Assembly (NCBI GenBank): GCA_021796835.1
Contig: JAKABO010000025.1
Location: 1 to 32,177, forward strand
Reading direction: 5' to 3'
DNA length: 32,177 nucleotides
DNA from: Pseudomonadota bacterium
GTDB taxonomy: Bacteria > Pseudomonadota > Gammaproteobacteria > Burkholderiales > Ferrovaceae
Part shown: positions 9,382 through 21,538 of the stretch, in pieces
How positions within the stretch are numbered: position 1 is the first letter of the stretch
Layout of the letters: every line of letters starts with the position of its first letter
Notes under the pieces: model-generated
Told to the model about the DNA's origin: nothing
The model's database searches: none
Seen by the model: only the letters and a program-made list of their open reading frames with translations
Translations under genes and position numbers: made by a program

Positions 9382-9921
9382 ATGGAAGCCCTGCGAGTGA
9401 TCAAGAAATACCCCAACCGGCGCTTGTACGATATGTGCTCCAAGCGGTATATCACGCTTTGCGAAGTCAAAACGCTGGTCCTCGAACAGGCCCCCTTCCA
9501 GGTCATCGATGCCAGAACCCAACAGGACCTGACCCGCTGCATCCTGATGCAGATCATCCTGGAAGAAGAATTGGGCAAGTCCCCCCTCTTCAGTTGCGAA
9601 ATGCTTTCCCGGATGATTCGCTCCTATGGCAACGGCATGCAGCGCTTTCTCGGTCATTATCTGGAACAGGGGTTGCGTTACGTTCTCGAACACCCCCCGC
9701 AGGATCCCGCCGGAACAGACCTCCCGGCCCCCTACTCGGCCAGCGATGAACCCTCCCTGCACGATCTGATGGGACACCATCTGGATCAGATCACCCGGTT
9801 GTTCCACACATTGCAGCAGCAAGGCGAAAACATCTCCGCCGCGTCTTCACTCCAGAATCAGCACATGAGCCCAGTGAATGGAAGCCACGCCGAGTACGAT
9901 CAACCCCACCTGCAGGGCTGA
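9382..9921 (+). CDS. phaR: Polyhydroxyalkanoate synthesis repressor PhaR
   Basis: DNA-binding regulator of PHA granule genes that also senses PHA. The 179-aa protein opens with the PHB/PHA accumulation regulator N-domain: VIKKYPNRRLYDMCSKRYITL, then VIDARTQQDLTR and ILMQIILEEE. The PHB_acc region follows (LFSCEMLSRMIRSYGNGMQRFLGHYLEQ). The variable tail is hydrophilic. An open frame runs upstream to 9181, but similarity begins at MEALRVIKKYPNRR, and an AGGA lies about 9 nt before ATG 9382. The 3' end overlaps the convergent ZIP gene by 75 bp. No pha synthase or phasin gene is in the window. Confidence 0.88.
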   Translation: MEALRVIKKYPNRRLYDMCSKRYITLCEVKTLVLEQAPFQVIDARTQQDLTRCILMQIILEEELGKSPLFSCEMLSRMIRSYGNGMQRFLGHYLEQGLRYVLEHPPQDPAGTDLPAPYSASDEPSLHDLMGHHLDQITRLFHTLQQQGENISAASSLQNQHMSPVNGSHAEYDQPHLQG

Positions 9922-10626
9922 GGTACGCAGATCCACCCGGCGGTGCAATCCGGGAATCAGGTCGGCCACCGCCACATAGATCATGCTGGCCGAGGCCAGA
10001 GCCAACAGATAAGGAACCCATTTCTGCAGCGATTGCAGCGCCAGGCAGGCGATGACCGCCCCCACCAGGGTAGCCATGCTGGAAAACAGATTGAAAGCCA
10101 GGGCGCGCGGACGGGACATTCCGGAATGCAGCAGGACCAGGGCATCTCCCGCTTCCTGGGGCAACTCATGAGCAATGATGGCGAGCGCCGTCACCATCCC
10201 CAAACGGGCATCACTGACAAAGGCAGCGGCGATGATGATGCCATCCACAAAATTATGGACCGAATCCCCCACCACCACCATGGCGCCCGTCCGCCCCTGG
10301 GGTTCATGGGCGTGGGCATGGGCATGCGCTTCCAGTCCGGCTGCGTCATGGACATGAACGTGACGCCAGAGTACCAGTTTTTCCAGCAGAAAAAAAACCA
10401 GGATCCCCACCAGCACCGTGGCCGAAACCGCTTCCGGACTGGCCTCGTGCTGAAAGGCGTGGGGCAGGATCTCCAGAAAAACAGCGCCCAGCAAGGCCCC
10501 GATGGCGTAACTCACCAACATGGGAACCCAGGCGGGGCGGGCAGTGTAAATGACCAATGCCGCGCAGAGCATCGATAATACGCCGGCCACCACCCCTGCC
10601 AGCATGGAATTCATCAACGGTGTCAT
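9847..10626 (-). CDS. ZIP-family divalent metal transporter
   Basis: 259-aa inner-membrane protein with about eight hydrophobic segments, likely importing zinc or another divalent cation. The family signatures are HNFVDGIIIAAAF (about TM4) and HELPQEAGDALVLLHSGMS (about TM5), which carry the metal-binding His and Glu residues. A His-rich cytoplasmic loop (HVHVHD...HAHAHAHE, about 90-110) is typical of ZIP proteins. The start at 10626 is one of three nearby ATGs (10626, 10614, 10605). It lies 52 bp downstream of pgeF, with a TATAAT between them. Confidence 0.87.
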   Translation of the reverse strand: MTPLMNSMLAGVVAGVLSMLCAALVIYTARPAWVPMLVSYAIGALLGAVFLEILPHAFQHEASPEAVSATVLVGILVFFLLEKLVLWRHVHVHDAAGLEAHAHAHAHEPQGRTGAMVVVGDSVHNFVDGIIIAAAFVSDARLGMVTALAIIAHELPQEAGDALVLLHSGMSRPRALAFNLFSSMATLVGAVIACLALQSLQKWVPYLLALASASMIYVAVADLIPGLHRRVDLRTSALQVGLIVLGVASIHWAHVLILE

Positions 10627-10655
10627 GAGATGAGCATCGGAAAGATAACCGTCCC

Positions 10656-10661
10656 ATTATA
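10656..10661 (-). promoter_or_regulatory. Candidate -10 box of the ZIP transporter gene
   Basis: TATAAT on the minus strand, 30 bp before the ZIP start, in the pgeF-zip gap. The -35 is weak (TTATGA at about 17 bp). It suggests the transporter can be transcribed independently of rluD-pgeF. Confidence 0.4.
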
Positions 10662-10678
10662 CGCTTCCCAACCCCATC

Positions 10679-11404
10679 TCATAACTGCTCCGCCATCCAG
10701 ACGACGTGCCCCATGCGCCCCGCCCCCGGCCCCTCCTTCCGGTAGGAGTAGAACAGTTCGTTTTCCCGGACGGTACAATGCCCCCCGCCATAAATCCGGG
10801 TGACTCCCAACCGGGCCAGGCGCAGGCGCGCCAGCGCCGGGAGATCCGCCCACCATCGCCCCTCCTGGCCGGGACGAAAGGCCTCTCCGGCTTCGGGCTG
10901 AGAGCGGAGAAAGTGCGCGCGCACTTCCGCGCCCACCTCGAAGGCCTGTGGCCCGATAGCCGGTCCCAGCCAGGCCAGGACCCCTGCGGGATCCACTGCC
11001 ATGGCCTGCAGGGTATGCTCCAGCACGCCGGCGGCCAAACCCCGCCAGCCCGCATGTGCCGCGCCCACCACGGGCTCCCGTTCATGGCAGAAAAGCACGG
11101 GCAGGCAATCTGCCGTCAACACGAGGCATCCGATGCCGGTCTGCCGGGTGACGGCGGCATCTGCGCCCTCTTCCCGCTCGTCCCGATCCGTTCTGACCTC
11201 GACCCCGTGCACCTGGGTCAGCCACCACGGCCGTATCCGCAGGGTTTGGGCCAACCATTGTCGGTGTTGGTGCACCAACTCGGGGGCCGTTGACCCCTGC
11301 AAGCCCAGATCCAGCCCCCGTCGGGTGCTCCAGGTCCGGACCCAGGGAGGGGCGGGCCAATCGGCCGGTCCTCCCGGCAGGGGCGTGACGGGTCGTTCAC
11401 GCAT
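10679..11404 (-). CDS. pgeF: Peptidoglycan editing factor PgeF (YfiH/DUF152, laccase-domain fold)
   Basis: 241-aa member of the YfiH family, which in E. coli removes peptidoglycan precursors carrying the wrong first residue; other members have been described as polyphenol oxidases. Visible motifs are the metal-site residues in TQVHGVEV, LTADCLPVLF and HAGWRGLAAGV, then AWLGPAIGPQAFEVGAEV and the C-terminal YSYRKEG. Its start overlaps the end of rluD by 8 bp, reproducing the conserved rluD-yfiH pair. Confidence 0.92.
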   Translation of the reverse strand: MRERPVTPLPGGPADWPAPPWVRTWSTRRGLDLGLQGSTAPELVHQHRQWLAQTLRIRPWWLTQVHGVEVRTDRDEREEGADAAVTRQTGIGCLVLTADCLPVLFCHEREPVVGAAHAGWRGLAAGVLEHTLQAMAVDPAGVLAWLGPAIGPQAFEVGAEVRAHFLRSQPEAGEAFRPGQEGRWWADLPALARLRLARLGVTRIYGGGHCTVRENELFYSYRKEGPGAGRMGHVVWMAEQL

Positions 11405-12368
11405 AGGTGGCTTCTTCCAGAACCTGGATCAATCGGGCCATGTCTGCGGCCATGGGAATCTCCCAGGCGCAGGGCTGCCGGGTATCGGGATGCAGGAAGC
11501 CCAGATGGAACGCATGCAGGGCCTGTCGCCCAAAGTCTCGCAACGCTGCGCTGCTGCGCTCATCGAGCGCGACACTTTTACCCTTGTAGACAGGGTCTCC
11601 CGCCAGGGGAAACCCCAGGTGCTGCATGTGTACCCGGATCTGGTGGGTACGCCCGGTTTCCAGACGACATTCCAGCAGGGTGTGACAGGGCAGACGCCGT
11701 ACCACCTCGTAGTGTGTGACGGCGGGGCGCCCTGCCGTCGTAACCGCCATGCGGGTACGCTGCGTGGCGTGGCGGCCGACGGGCACTTCTATCCGCCCGC
11801 CCGCCGGCACCTGGCCCTGAACCAGCGCCCAATAATGTCGGTGCACGGTGCGTGCCTGCAACTGGCGCACCAACTCTCCATGGGCCGCCAACGTCCGCGC
11901 CACCACCATCAACCCGCTGGTATCCTTGTCGAGGCGGTGCACGATGCCGCTGCGGGGCACCTGCGCCACCGCCGGGTCATGAAACAGCAAGGCATTCTGC
12001 AGCGTTCCATGCCGGTTGCCATGCCCCGGATGCACCACCAAACCCGCAGGTTTGTGGATCACCCTGAAGGACTCTTCCAGCGCCACGGTTTCCACGGGGA
12101 GATCCTCCGGGACGACTTCTTCCGAAAAAACTTCCGGCTCGGTCTCCAGCCACAGGCTTTCCCCCCCGCAGACGCGCGTCTTCTGCTGCGCCAATCCCTG
12201 ATTCAGCCGAACCCGTCCCGCTTCGATCTGAACTTGCCAGCGCGACCGTGACCAGTCGGGGAAGAGACGGGCCAGCACCTGGTCGAGACGCAGCCCCCCG
12301 CATTCCACGGGAACCGTCAATTCCAGCGGTTCATTCTCTTCAGGACTGTTATAATGGGAAGATTGCAT
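11397..12368 (-). CDS. rluD: 23S rRNA pseudouridine synthase RluD
   Basis: Makes pseudouridines in helix 69 of 23S rRNA. The 323-aa protein has an N-terminal S4 RNA-binding domain (about 20-75, RLDQVLARLFPDWSRS) and a catalytic RluA-family domain with VVHPGHGNRHGTL and the active-site motif HRLDKDTSGLMVVA, then RTHQIRVHMQHLGFPLAGD. The frame extends upstream, but the extension would run through the divergent bamD start; ATG 12368 fits the family length (E. coli 326). It is divergent from bamD, with start codons almost touching, a common proteobacterial arrangement. Confidence 0.94.
   Translation of the reverse strand: MQSSHYNSPEENEPLELTVPVECGGLRLDQVLARLFPDWSRSRWQVQIEAGRVRLNQGLAQQKTRVCGGESLWLETEPEVFSEEVVPEDLPVETVALEESFRVIHKPAGLVVHPGHGNRHGTLQNALLFHDPAVAQVPRSGIVHRLDKDTSGLMVVARTLAAHGELVRQLQARTVHRHYWALVQGQVPAGGRIEVPVGRHATQRTRMAVTTAGRPAVTHYEVVRRLPCHTLLECRLETGRTHQIRVHMQHLGFPLAGDPVYKGKSVALDERSSAALRDFGRQALHAFHLGFLHPDTRQPCAWEIPMAADMARLIQVLEEATYA
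12347..12355 (+). promoter_or_regulatory. Extended -10 promoter of bamD
   Basis: TGTTATAAT fits the extended -10 consensus TGnTATAAT. The predicted start is near 12362, about 20 nt before the bamD ATG. It sits inside the first codons of the divergent rluD. There is no clear -35, as often in extended -10 promoters. Confidence 0.6.
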
Positions 12369-12381
12369 GGTGAGAATTTTC

Positions 12382-13206
12382 ATGAAACACTGCAGTGTAC
12401 TCCGAAATGTTGCCCTGACTCTCGTCGTGGCCCTGGTGGGCTGTAGCGAAATGGAAAAAGCCGATGACCCCACCAAAAACTGGTCGGCAGCCAAACTCCA
12501 TAGCGAAGCCAAGAAAGACCTGCAGGAAGGCAACTATGAGCAGGCTGCCAAACTCTACGAATCCCTGCAATCCCGCTACCCCTACGGCACCTATTCCACT
12601 CAGGCCGAACTGGAGCAAATTTACGTTTACTACAAGCAACATGAATCCGCCTCGGCGGTCAGCGAAGCCGACCGGTTCATCAAGGCGCACCCCAATCACC
12701 CTGCCGTGGACTATGCCTATTACATGAAGGGGCTGGCCAACTTTAGCGACGATCTGGGGATTTTTGGCATTTACACCGACAGCGATCTGGTGCAGCGGGA
12801 CACAAAGCCCACCAAGGATTCCTTCGACGCCTTCCGTGACCTGATCACCCGCTTCCCCAACAGCCGTTACGCCCCCGACGCCATCGTCCGCATGAAATAC
12901 CTGGTCAATTCCCTGGCGCGCAACGATGTGGCCGTGGCGCGCTACTATTATCGCCGTCAAGCCTATCTGGCCGCAACGGATCGGGCCCTGAATATTCTGC
13001 GGGACTATCCCCGCACCGCCGCCCAGGAAGATGCGCTCGACATCATGGCACGCAGTTACGATGCCATGGGGCTCAAGGACCTGAGTCAGGACACGGTGCG
13101 CGTCCTCAAACTGGATTTTCCGAACAGTCATTACCTGACCGCACAGGGCGATCTGGCCAAAAAGCCCGAATGGTGGCGCTTCTGGCAGTCCAGCGCCAAT
13201 CAGTGA
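12382..13206 (+). CDS. bamD: Outer membrane protein assembly factor BamD (ComL)
   Basis: Essential lipoprotein of the BAM complex that inserts beta-barrel proteins into the outer membrane. From ATG 12382 (274 aa) there is a lipoprotein signal peptide with lipobox LVGC (acylated Cys about 21), then TPR-type helices: [22 protein letters not shown] and [20 protein letters not shown], then [19 protein letters not shown]. An in-frame ATG at 12367 would put charged residues ahead of the signal, so 12382 is preferred; GGTGAG lies 7 nt before it. The 3' end overlaps convergent ftsB by 7 bp. Confidence 0.94.
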   Translation: MKHCSVLRNVALTLVVALVGCSEMEKADDPTKNWSAAKLHSEAKKDLQEGNYEQAAKLYESLQSRYPYGTYSTQAELEQIYVYYKQHESASAVSEADRFIKAHPNHPAVDYAYYMKGLANFSDDLGIFGIYTDSDLVQRDTKPTKDSFDAFRDLITRFPNSRYAPDAIVRMKYLVNSLARNDVAVARYYYRRQAYLAATDRALNILRDYPRTAAQEDALDIMARSYDAMGLKDLSQDTVRVLKLDFPNSHYLTAQGDLAKKPEWWRFWQSSANQ

Positions 13207-13520
13207 GAAGGGACCACCGGCGGTGGGGGTGACGTCACCGTCCAGTACTGGTAAAACACCTCGTCCGGGCGCACCATCCCCAATTCGTGACGTGCCCGTT
13301 CCTCAATGGCGTCAGACCCCGACTTGAGATCCGCCACCTCGGCGCGCAAGGTTTGATTTCTTCTTTCCAGCGCCTGATTCACGGCCCTTTGCCCCTGGAG
13401 TTGGTGCTTCAAGTCCTGGCGTCGGACCCAGCCCCCCTTCCCCAGGATCAATCCATACCCCAAAGAGAGAATCAGACCGACCATCAACCAGCGGATCAGG
13501 CGGATCGTGGTCGGCGACAT
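13200..13520 (-). CDS. ftsB: Cell division protein FtsB
   Basis: Small bitopic divisome protein (106 aa) that links FtsL and FtsQ. A single N-terminal membrane helix (about 8-26, [18 protein letters not shown]) is followed by a periplasmic coiled coil (about 34-68) and the conserved [16 protein letters not shown] segment. It lies 15 bp downstream of eno; pyrG-kdsA-eno-ftsB is a familiar order. The proline-rich tail is short and not conserved. Confidence 0.92.
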   Translation of the reverse strand: MSPTTIRLIRWLMVGLILSLGYGLILGKGGWVRRQDLKHQLQGQRAVNQALERRNQTLRAEVADLKSGSDAIEERARHELGMVRPDEVFYQYWTVTSPPPPVVPSH

Positions 13521-13535
13521 GGCTCCGCCCCGTGG

Positions 13536-14849
<1,314 letters not shown>

Positions 14850-14872
14850 TTAATCGGTAGCCCCAACCCCTT

Positions 14873-17393
<2,521 letters not shown>

Positions 17394-17430
17394 CTGCCCT
17401 CACTTTTCCAGAAATTCCTCCTTCTCCCGT

Positions 17431-19494
17431 TCAGGTCTTGAAGGTACGGGTCTGCGAATCCATTTCCCGGACCAGTGCGGACAATATCCGTTCGGCTTCC
17501 TCGATGGTCTGGACCACCACGGCATTTCGTTCGGCCCCCTGGGCAATCTGTTCGATGCGATTGGCCACTTCCCGTCCCTCTGTGCTCTGGGACTGGACAG
17601 CAGCGACGATATCCCCGACCCCCGCCATGATCTTTTCCGAACTCTGGGCGATGTCATCGATGGTACTGCCCGCTTTTTCTGCCATTTTTTCACCAAACCG
17701 TACCTTGTCCACAGCCAACTGGATGCGTGCGATGGCCTCCCTGGTTCCGTCGCCGATATCCTGCGAAACCTTGCCGATCAAAGCCCCGCTCTGAGCGCTC
17801 TGCCCCGCCAACTTGCGGACCTCGTCCGCCACTACGGCAAACCCCCTGCCCTGTTCGCCCGCCCGGGCCGCCTCGATGGCGGCATTGAGCGCCAACAGGT
17901 TGGTCTGGTCTGCAATTTCCTTGATGGCATTCACCAGTTCGGTAATCTGTCCTGCACGCTCACCCAACTGGCGCACCGATTCGGAAGCCTGCAACACCTC
18001 ATGGCTGATGGCGCCCATGTTGTCCACCACCTGCTCCACGATATCCTTGGCGCCAGACAGAGACCCCGCCGAAAGTTTTTCCACCATGCGCGCATTGTCC
18101 GCCGTGGCATCGATGCTGGTGGACATTTCTTCCACACTGGCCGCCGCCGCCTGCGCCGCTTCCGACTGCCGGGTGGACACTTCCGAGGCCACCTGGACGG
18201 CCTGATTCATCTGGCGCGTACTCCCGCTGATGTTGCGCGCCGTGGCACTGATCTGATCGATCACGGCCCCCATCAGGACCTTGGTGGATTGAATTTCGCA
18301 AAGCAACCGGCCCGTCTCATCCCGCCCCGAAATATCCACCATGCGGCTGAAATCGCCGTCCACGATCTCTTCCAGATGGGCGGAAACCTCATTCAGCGGG
18401 GCCGACACAAAGCGTCGGGCAACCCAGCCAAAAATGAAGAAGAGCAGGACTTGCAAGACCACCTGGGTCGTCACCATCATGAAGGTGATCAAATACAGCC
18501 GATGAAAGTTTTCCGACAGGTCGATGGTCAGGTCGGAAGCCCCATTGGATGACCCGACTTCGACGACATGGCAGTTCAGGCAATCCGTTTCATGAAAATT
18601 GTGACTTTCGATATAGGGGGTGATGACGCGCATCATGGGACGTCCATTCACCCAGTTGATGGACGCATAGGGCAACGATTTGCCCGCCTTGACGGAGTTT
18701 TCGATCGTCTGCCTGACCAGAGGGTCATCCAGATGTTCCTCCGGCAGTCCGGGGCCAAACTGATTCACGACCTGAGCCGTGCGCACCAGTCGCAAGGCCG
18801 CGAGTTGCTGCCCCTCGATGACCTTTTTGATCATCAACCGGCGGTTGTTGGGGTCGGTAATGGCACCGGTGACCATCAGCATGTTGGCGCTGTCGATGAC
18901 CTGCATCGCCACCCCATGCCCCTTCCCGGCTGCATCGTCGAAAATGGCTTTACGCAGTTGCTGGTAGGCCATCACGGAAGCCATCGTCAGCAAGATGAAG
19001 AGAACTGGTTGAACGGTCACCTGCATCTTGATCCGGATGGGGAGCCGGGCAAACCAGCGCCGCACGGAAAACCTCTGCGCCGGAGGATGCACGGGATGCT
19101 GGCGATACAGGGCCTCGGCCGCACTCACTTCGTCCCGGGACGGTTTGCGTCGCAAAGACAGATACCCAACCACCTGCCCCTGACGTAGAATGGGCGACAC
19201 GGTGGCCCGTACCCAGTAATGGTCGCCATTCTTGGCGCGGTTCTTGACGATGCCCCGCCACGGGTAACCGGCCTTGATCGTCTTCCACAAATCCTCGAAC
19301 GCCCAGCGCGGCATATCCGGATGACGCACCAGATTGTGACTGGTCCCGATCAATTCGTCATGGGTGTAACCCGAGACCTCCACGAAGGCCTCATTGGCCT
19401 CGGTGACGATCCCCTTGAGATCCGTGCGCGTGATGAACACATATGAGTCGGGGTAGTCTATCTCCCGTTGCGTCACGGGGCCATTATTTTTCAT
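17431..19494 (-). CDS. Methyl-accepting chemotaxis protein with PAS and heme-c sensor domains
   Basis: 687-aa transducer. An Aer-like cytoplasmic PAS domain (about 15-117: [39 protein letters not shown]) is followed by TM1 (about 160-180). The periplasmic domain (about 181-332) contains a c-type heme motif C305-L-N-C308-H309 in a DUF3365/Tll0287-like context. TM2 is at about 333-358, a HAMP region at about 360-412, and the MCP signalling domain has its hairpin tip [37 protein letters not shown]... near 525-560. The C-terminus lacks an NWETF-type pentapeptide. Predicted to sense redox state or a gas through heme and PAS, and to signal to CheA. AGGGA lies 6 nt before the ATG. Confidence 0.9.
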   Translation of the reverse strand: MKNNGPVTQREIDYPDSYVFITRTDLKGIVTEANEAFVEVSGYTHDELIGTSHNLVRHPDMPRWAFEDLWKTIKAGYPWRGIVKNRAKNGDHYWVRATVSPILRQGQVVGYLSLRRKPSRDEVSAAEALYRQHPVHPPAQRFSVRRWFARLPIRIKMQVTVQPVLFILLTMASVMAYQQLRKAIFDDAAGKGHGVAMQVIDSANMLMVTGAITDPNNRRLMIKKVIEGQQLAALRLVRTAQVVNQFGPGLPEEHLDDPLVRQTIENSVKAGKSLPYASINWVNGRPMMRVITPYIESHNFHETDCLNCHVVEVGSSNGASDLTIDLSENFHRLYLITFMMVTTQVVLQVLLFFIFGWVARRFVSAPLNEVSAHLEEIVDGDFSRMVDISGRDETGRLLCEIQSTKVLMGAVIDQISATARNISGSTRQMNQAVQVASEVSTRQSEAAQAAAASVEEMSTSIDATADNARMVEKLSAGSLSGAKDIVEQVVDNMGAISHEVLQASESVRQLGERAGQITELVNAIKEIADQTNLLALNAAIEAARAGEQGRGFAVVADEVRKLAGQSAQSGALIGKVSQDIGDGTREAIARIQLAVDKVRFGEKMAEKAGSTIDDIAQSSEKIMAGVGDIVAAVQSQSTEGREVANRIEQIAQGAERNAVVVQTIEEAERILSALVREMDSQTRTFKT

Positions 19495-19721
19495 GAGTGT
19501 TCCCTGTTTGAACCTTAATCTGCATCCACACCCGTACTATCGGATGATCCAACCCAAACTTGAGCGAGGGTAACCAACAGGCTGTAGCATACCTGTAATA
19601 TGTCCCTTCTGTCACTGTCCAAAAACCCCCTTTTACTGCCTCAATTCTCCCCTTTGGTCCCTTCCAAAAACCTTGCCGCAATGCAACAATACCCCGCTTC
19701 CTCGACAATTCCAGGCCCGCC
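19495..19721. other. Intergenic region between divergent mcp and UDG-family genes
   Basis: 227 bp with the ribosome-binding site of the chemoreceptor at its left edge. I see no convincing terminator, palindrome or RNA gene in it. Both flanking genes should have their promoters here, but none matches the consensus well enough to place. Confidence 0.4.
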
Positions 19722-20411
19722 GTGACCCCGACCCATTTTCTCTCCCTTTTGCACGCACGAACGTCCAGTTCCACCGTTTTCAACCCGTGGCGGGATACGG
19801 ATCCCCTCAATGACGCCAGCCCGTTGGCCCCGCAGCAGCGCCTCTCCCATCTGACCCGCTATCTGGAAGAACGCCTGAACCGGGCGCACTGGATCCTGAT
19901 TGCTGAGGCGCCCGGTTACCAGGGTGCCAAGTTTTCCGGTTGTGCCATGACCAGTGAACGGCGCTTGCTCGAAGACACGGGGGCCACGACCCAGCGCTTT
20001 TTTTCAGGAAACAAATTCCGCACCAGTGGAACGCTGCTCTCCAATGGCCGGCCAAATCCCGCCGGGGCCCTGGAACCTACCGCGACCATGGTCTGGAACA
20101 CGATGCTGGAACTCGGTCACAGCCATGATTTCGTGTTGTGGAATGCCTTTGCCTGGCATCCCCATCATCCGCTCAGTCCCCTCACCAACCGAACCCCCAC
20201 CGATCCGGAGCTGGAATCCGGCAAGGACACCCTCAAGGCTTTTCTGACCTTGTTCCCGCAAGGTCGGCTCGTGGCCATCGGGCGCAAGAGCCAGGCAACC
20301 CTGGCCTCCCTCGGGATAAGCGCCCACCCGGTGCGGCATCCCGCCAATGGGGGGGGCAGGCTGTTCCATCAGCAGATGCGCGAACTTCTGGCCGCCAGCG
20401 CCAATCCGTAA
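19722..20411 (+). CDS. Uracil-DNA glycosylase superfamily protein
   Basis: 229-aa protein of the UDG fold. The motif LIAEAPGYQGAKFSG (about 58-72) corresponds to the GEAPG motif that binds and activates the lesion in family 4/5-like enzymes. TSERRLL follows, and LVAIGRKSQATL...HPVRHPANGG carries the C-terminal His-Pro loop. It likely removes deaminated or otherwise damaged bases. It lacks the four-Cys [4Fe-4S] pattern of classic family 4 enzymes, so it belongs to a less-studied branch. The start is GTG and the ribosome-binding site is weak. Its 3' end overlaps convergent glk by 43 bp. Confidence 0.72.
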   Translation: MTPTHFLSLLHARTSSSTVFNPWRDTDPLNDASPLAPQQRLSHLTRYLEERLNRAHWILIAEAPGYQGAKFSGCAMTSERRLLEDTGATTQRFFSGNKFRTSGTLLSNGRPNPAGALEPTATMVWNTMLELGHSHDFVLWNAFAWHPHHPLSPLTNRTPTDPELESGKDTLKAFLTLFPQGRLVAIGRKSQATLASLGISAHPVRHPANGGGRLFHQQMRELLAASANP

Positions 20412-21352
20412 AGGGCTACCCGGTCCGTCAGAATGACCTGTACCGGCATGGCCTCCAGCAGGGGACGCATGCGTCCCTTGTCCACAAAGGATTCCAGAAA
20501 ACCGGGTTGGCGCAGGAGGGGCAGGATTTTGGGCGCAATCCCTCCCCCCACGTATACTCCGCCGCGACTCATCACCTTGAGCGCCAGATTGCCCGCCTCG
20601 GCGCCATACAGACAAACAAACCAATGCATCAATTCCACGCACAGGGGGTCCGTGGCATCCAGTGCCGCCTGCGCCAGTACCGCACCCGCCGAGGCCCCTT
20701 CCAGGGCAGTCTGCAGCCAGGCGGGGGGGGATGAACGCTCATGAGCCCGCAAAAACTCGTGCAGTTCGGGCAAGGCGCTCCCCGAGACCACCCGCTCCCA
20801 GCTGACGTGGCCATGGCGCGCCTGAAGAAAGCGCCAGAGCGCCATTTCCCGCGCCGTGCTGGGGGCAAAGGAGGCATGCCCCCCTTCCGTGGCGAAGGGA
20901 TGAAAGCGGTTCCCGTCCCAATCGATCCCCGCCTCACCCAGCCCCGTTCCCGCCGCAATCACCGCACGATTCCCCGCGCTGGGTTCCCCCTTCTGCAAGG
21001 AAAACAGTTCGTTCTCAGCCAGGGCAGGCAGCCCCCAGGCCACGGCTTCCAGATCATTGAGCAGAAGACACCCGACCCCGAAGTGTTGGCGTAGCGCCGC
21101 ACTCTCCACCACCCAGGGCAGGTTGGTCACCTGTGCGCGCTGCCCGGAAACCGGCCCCGCCACGCCCAGCGCCATCCCGGCCACCGGGCAACCCACCTGA
21201 GCGACGTATTCCTCCAGCACAAACTCCAAAGTAGCGTAGTGCAGACTGGGGTACGTCCGTACCTCCGTCAGCACCACCGCCGCACCCTCCCCCTCGGCCA
21301 AGGCCAGGCGGGTTTTGGTCCCGCCGATATCCCCCACCAGCGTTCGTTTCAT
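20369..21352 (-). CDS. glk: Glucokinase
   Basis: Phosphorylates glucose with ATP. The 327-aa protein of the Glk (non-ROK) family has the phosphate-1 motif GDIGGTKTRLAL (about 7-18), LLNDLEAVAWG with the catalytic Asp, GTGLGEA, and TEGGHASFAP with the sugar-binding Glu/His. The start at 21352 matches the family length, and GGGAGA sits 4 nt upstream; the longer frame adds only six residues. It overlaps the UDG-family gene at its 3' end and is divergent from the DUF4143 ATPase. Confidence 0.93.
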   Translation of the reverse strand: MKRTLVGDIGGTKTRLALAEGEGAAVVLTEVRTYPSLHYATLEFVLEEYVAQVGCPVAGMALGVAGPVSGQRAQVTNLPWVVESAALRQHFGVGCLLLNDLEAVAWGLPALAENELFSLQKGEPSAGNRAVIAAGTGLGEAGIDWDGNRFHPFATEGGHASFAPSTAREMALWRFLQARHGHVSWERVVSGSALPELHEFLRAHERSSPPAWLQTALEGASAGAVLAQAALDATDPLCVELMHWFVCLYGAEAGNLALKVMSRGGVYVGGGIAPKILPLLRQPGFLESFVDKGRMRPLLEAMPVQVILTDRVALYGLALAARSSRIC

Positions 21353-21400
21353 CGCTCTCCCAACATCCAATCATCCCCCCGAAGGTCGTCCTCAAAGGCC

Positions 21401-21406
21401 ATTGTA
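21401..21406 (-). promoter_or_regulatory. Possible -10 box of glk
   Basis: TACAAT on the minus strand, 48 bp upstream of the glk ATG. No good -35 is seen at the expected distance, so support is weak. Confidence 0.3.
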
Positions 21407-21502
21407 GCGAGGAAGGTCTGTCCCGTGGCAGCCCATGAACGCCATGCCGTTCCCGAGGGCCACGCAAAACCCGGACCCTTGACCGATTTTTCCAGAAAAC
21501 CC

Positions 21503-21531
21503 TTGCAAATTAAAAGCGGCTGTTTTAATTT
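21503..21531 (+). promoter_or_regulatory. Promoter of DUF4143 ATPase overlapped by a perfect palindrome
   Basis: TTGCAA (21503-21508), a 17-bp spacer and TAATTT (21526-21531) fit a sigma70 promoter. A perfect 9-bp inverted repeat AAATTAAAA-(7)-TTTTAATTT spans 21507-21531 and covers both boxes. That is the expected shape of an operator that blocks RNA polymerase. The ATG at 21539 is 7 nt past the -10, so the mRNA may be leaderless; no ribosome-binding site is visible. Confidence 0.5.
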
Positions 21532-21538
21532 AGCCATC

